Shown here in pieces: positions 4,503-6,478 of a stretch of DNA of 6,478 nt. Position numbers and translations under genes: made by a program. Source of the stretch: an uncultured Bacteroidota bacterium. GTDB taxonomy: Bacteria; Bacteroidota; Bacteroidia; Chitinophagales; Chitinophagaceae. Location of the stretch: positions 1 through 6,478 of the forward strand of contig CAIZMD010000542.1 of assembly GCA_903933995.1 (NCBI GenBank), in the 5' to 3' direction. A model generated the notes under the pieces. The model searched no databases. It had not been told where the DNA came from and saw nothing but the letters and a program-made list of their open reading frames with translations. The first letter of the stretch is position 1. Each line of letters begins with the position of its first letter.

Positions 4503-5281
4503 ATATTCTAGAAAAAATAGTTGCCCGTAAAAAGGAGGAATTGGTTCAAAGAAAGGCCTTGGTTTCTGTGGAGCAATTGCAAGCAATGCCACATTTTAAA
4601 AGGACTACTTATTCCACCAAAGCTTTTTTAGCAGATCCTGCTAGAACAGGCATCATTGCTGAATTTAAAAGACAATCTCCCTCCAAAGGGGTGATTAATG
4701 GCATTGCCGATGTGGTAACTGTAACAGGAGCTTATGCCCAAGCTGCAAGTGCGGTATCTGTATTAACCGATACTGATTTTTTTGGCGGTAGATCTGAAGA
4801 CCTAATGGCTGCAAGGGTGCATGAGATTCCCTTGTTAAGAAAGGATTTTATGGTGGATCCCTACCAGGTATATGAAGCCAAAGCCATGGGGGCAGACCTG
4901 ATTTTATTAATTGCGGCTTGTTTAGAAGTGGATCAGGTAAAACAATTGGCGGCTTTGGCGCATGGACTTGGTTTGGAAGTATTATTAGAAATTCATGATG
5001 AAACGGAGCTGGGCCATATCTGTGAGGAAGTGGATTTAGTGGGGGTGAATAACCGCAATTTGAAAACCTTTGAAGTAAGTATTCAGACATCTTTAGACCT
5101 AATTGGAAGGATTCCGGCAGATAAACCCGCCATTGCAGAAAGTGGGATCAGCAATGTGGATACTATTGTAACTTTGAGGGCAGCCGGTTTCAAGGGCTTC
5201 CTGATTGGGGAGAATTTTATGAAAGAGGCCAACCCTTCGATTGCTTTTGCTGATTTTGTCAATCAATTAAAAGCAAGCTAA
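4499..5281 (+). CDS. trpC: Indole-3-glycerol phosphate synthase
   Basis: TrpC closes the indole ring, converting carboxyphenylamino-deoxyribulose phosphate to indole-3-glycerol phosphate with loss of CO2 and water. The 260 residues form a single TIM barrel with the usual N-terminal helical extension; there is no fusion with TrpF. Catalytic and binding residues are all in place: E55 and K57 in IAEFKRQSPSKG (53-64), K115 in PLLRKDFMVDPYQ (111-123), E164 in VLLEIHDE (161-168), N185 in VGVNNRNLKTF (181-191), and E214-S215 in AESGIS (213-218). TDTDFFGGRSEDL (90-102) is the conserved loop after strand 3. The ATG overlaps the trpD stop in ATGA (4499-4502), a sign of translational coupling. Confidence 0.97.
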   Translation: MNILEKIVARKKEELVQRKALVSVEQLQAMPHFKRTTYSTKAFLADPARTGIIAEFKRQSPSKGVINGIADVVTVTGAYAQAASAVSVLTDTDFFGGRSEDLMAARVHEIPLLRKDFMVDPYQVYEAKAMGADLILLIAACLEVDQVKQLAALAHGLGLEVLLEIHDETELGHICEEVDLVGVNNRNLKTFEVSIQTSLDLIGRIPADKPAIAESGISNVDTIVTLRAAGFKGFLIGENFMKEANPSIAFADFVNQLKAS

Positions 5282-5282
5282 C

Positions 5283-5924
5283 ATGCGCATAAAAGTATGT
5301 GGAATGACCAAGGCGGAGCAAGTGCTCCAATTAGACGAATTAGGAGTTGAATTTGCAGGATTCATCTTCTACCCCAAATCGCCCCGCTATGTCTTATCCC
5401 ATATGAGTAAGGAACAGTTGAAAAAACTCAAGGGTAAGCATATTAATAAAGTGGGTGTTTTTGTGAACAGCCCTGTAGAAGAAGTGTTACAGATGGTAGA
5501 CGCCTGTGGTTTGTATTTGGTGCAATTGCACGGGGATGAAAATCCTAGGTATTGTGAGCAGATTGCCAACTATGTAACCGTAGTCAAGGCATTTAGGTTA
5601 AGAGAGGGGGAAGACATTTTATGGCGTGCAAAAGACTATCAAGACGCTGCTGATATGTTTCTATTTGATACAGAAGGCGCAGGATATGGTGGAACAGGTA
5701 AGAAATTTAACTGGGAAATTTTAAAAGGAGGGAATGTGAGAAAGCCCTTTTTCTTAAGTGGGGGCATTCAACCGGAAGACGTTGAATTGTTGAAAGCATT
5801 TGAACAAGAGAGTGTTGCCAAAGATTTATTTGCAGTTGACATCAACAGTAAATTTGAACTAGCACCAGGCTTAAAAGACATGAACAAGATTCAAGCATTT
5901 GTAAAGGAATTAAAAGGAGGATAG
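5283..5924 (+). CDS. trpF: Phosphoribosylanthranilate isomerase
   Basis: TrpF carries out the Amadori rearrangement of phosphoribosylanthranilate. The 213-residue length is normal. The general base is C6 in KVCGMT and the general acid D129 in FLFDTEGAGYGGTGKKFNW (126-144), with the GGTG turn at 136-139. FAGFIFYPKSPRYV (24-37), VGVFVN (57-62) and QLHGDE (81-86) are conserved barrel segments, and LSGGIQPEDV (158-167) helps form the phosphate site. At the end of the barrel it has DINSKFELAPGLKD, where the widespread form is D-SSGVE---G-KD; I believe this is a lineage variant and not damage. The start is one base after the trpC stop. The last three codons carry the Shine-Dalgarno sequence for trpB. 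Confidence 0.96.
   Translation: MRIKVCGMTKAEQVLQLDELGVEFAGFIFYPKSPRYVLSHMSKEQLKKLKGKHINKVGVFVNSPVEEVLQMVDACGLYLVQLHGDENPRYCEQIANYVTVVKAFRLREGEDILWRAKDYQDAADMFLFDTEGAGYGGTGKKFNWEILKGGNVRKPFFLSGGIQPEDVELLKAFEQESVAKDLFAVDINSKFELAPGLKDMNKIQAFVKELKGG
5915..5920 (+). promoter_or_regulatory. Consensus Shine-Dalgarno sequence for trpB
   Basis: AGGAGG, extended by three A upstream, lies 6 bases before the trpB ATG and within the last codons of trpF (encoding KGG). None of the other starts in this window has a comparable sequence, and Bacteroidota genes usually lack one. It supports ATG 5927 as the start, although the adjoining GTG at 5924 is in frame and overlaps the trpF TAG. Confidence 0.75.
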
Positions 5925-5926
5925 TG

Positions 5927-6478
5927 ATGGTTACCAAAAATGAAACTTATCAAGCACCGAATGAGCAGGGCTATTATGGTCGATTTGGGGGAGCGTATAT
6001 TCCAGAGATGTTACACAGAAATGTAGCGGAACTCAAAGCGCAGTACCTAAACATTATGCAGGAAGCGGCTTTTCAAAAAGAATTCCAGCACTTGCTGCGC
6101 GATTATGTGGGAAGACCCACTCCGCTGTTTTTGGCAGAAAGATTAAGTGCGGAATTTAATACGGCTATTTATCTAAAAAGAGAAGATCTCTGCCATACTG
6201 GTGCACACAAAATCAACAATACCATTGGCCAAATTTTACTAGCTAGAAGATTGGGCAAGACCAGGATTATTGCAGAAACAGGGGCTGGTCAACATGGTGT
6301 GGCTACCGCTACAGTATGTGCTTTAAAAGGCATGGAATGTATTGTGTACATGGGTGAGAAAGACATTGAACGCCAAGCACCCAATGTAGCCCGTATGCGT
6401 ATGCTAGGCGCCAAAGTAGTTCCGGCTATTAGTGGAAGCAGAACCCTTAAAGACGCTACCAATGAAGCCATTAGGGAC
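5927..6478 (+). CDS. trpB: Tryptophan synthase beta chain (5' part, cut by window end)
   Basis: TrpB joins indole to serine using pyridoxal phosphate. The first 184 codons are present, about 45% of the expected length of roughly 390-400, and the frame is open at the window edge. The protein opens with QGYYGRFGGAYIPEML (14-29), the usual GxFGGxxxPE motif. K95 in HTGAHKINNTIGQ (90-102) is the PLP Schiff-base lysine, and E117 in ETGAGQHGVATA (117-128) is the catalytic glutamate. CIVYMGEKDIERQAPNVARMRMLGA (138-162) and SGSRTLKDATNEAIRD (169-184) are also conserved; they match the standard TrpB1 type that works with TrpA. The start is 2 bp after the trpF stop, behind a strong Shine-Dalgarno sequence. 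trpA is expected next, outside the window. Confidence 0.97.
   Translation, partial: MVTKNETYQAPNEQGYYGRFGGAYIPEMLHRNVAELKAQYLNIMQEAAFQKEFQHLLRDYVGRPTPLFLAERLSAEFNTAIYLKREDLCHTGAHKINNTIGQILLARRLGKTRIIAETGAGQHGVATATVCALKGMECIVYMGEKDIERQAPNVARMRMLGAKVVPAISGSRTLKDATNEAIRD

Noticed and set aside
4529..4540. AAAAAGGAGGAA within trpC as an internal ribosome-binding site
   Set aside because: No start codon follows at a suitable distance; the bases simply encode the KKEE of the TrpC N-terminus.
4848..5090. Minus-strand open frame opposite trpC
   Set aside because: It is Pro-rich shadow coding opposite conserved TrpC sequence.
5387..5569. Minus-strand open frame opposite trpF
   Set aside because: It is a shadow of conserved TrpF coding sequence and lacks any family pattern.
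6289..6471. Minus-strand open frame opposite trpB
   Set aside because: It is a shadow of conserved TrpB coding sequence.
1..6478. CRISPR arrays, insertion sequences, tRNA or rRNA genes, defence systems
   Set aside because: None of the repeats, transposase motifs, cloverleaf or rRNA signatures was seen; the window is ordinary core metabolism apart from the leader region.

Overview
The window looks like chromosomal DNA of a member of the Bacteroidota, most plausibly a Chitinophagaceae-like organism. The reasons are a moderately AT-rich composition, the gene order trpE-G-D-C-F-B, an almost complete lack of Shine-Dalgarno sequences, a promoter candidate of the Bacteroidota type (TTTG near -33 and a TAnnTTTG-like box near -7), and family-level sequence signatures in the Trp, DinB and DUF2147 proteins. 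The assignment is inferred from these features and was not checked against a database.

Layout. Positions 1-84 hold the last 27 codons of a plus-strand gene whose end (PSTKGVL) is that of HisB, imidazoleglycerol-phosphate dehydratase. Two bases later, on the minus strand, ends a convergent gene (87-530) for a small exported DUF2147 protein. A 201-bp AT-rich divergent intergenic region (531-731) contains a large imperfect inverted repeat (600-645) and a weak Fur-box-like sequence (663-681). A DinB-fold protein is encoded at 732-1214 and closed by a strong intrinsic terminator (1236-1276). From 1285 to the window end lies the tryptophan operon: promoter candidate, leader peptide, attenuator, then trpE, trpG, trpD, trpC, trpF and the first 184 codons of trpB, which runs off the window.

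How the genes work together. TrpE and TrpG form anthranilate synthase. TrpD adds phosphoribose, TrpF isomerises the product, TrpC closes the indole ring, and TrpB (with TrpA, presumably just outside the window) makes tryptophan. The genes are packed with gaps of 18, 1, -4, 1 and 2 bp, so they are almost certainly one transcript with translational coupling.

The most interesting element is not one of the long genes. Between the dinB terminator and trpE lies a 19-codon open frame (1325-1384), MKQITNKYWWWHTNSLRGM, with three consecutive Trp codons. It is followed by a GC-rich hairpin with a run of eight T (1417-1446). A CGGGG segment at the end of the leader frame can pair with the left arm of that hairpin, making a competing antiterminator, and a segment containing the last Trp codon can pair further downstream. 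Together this forms a complete ribosome-mediated transcription attenuator of the enterobacterial trpL type, in a non-proteobacterial genome. The candidate promoter sits so close to the leader ATG that the leader mRNA may have almost no 5' untranslated region. TrpE also keeps the LLES motif associated with feedback inhibition by tryptophan, so the pathway appears to be controlled at both transcription and enzyme level.
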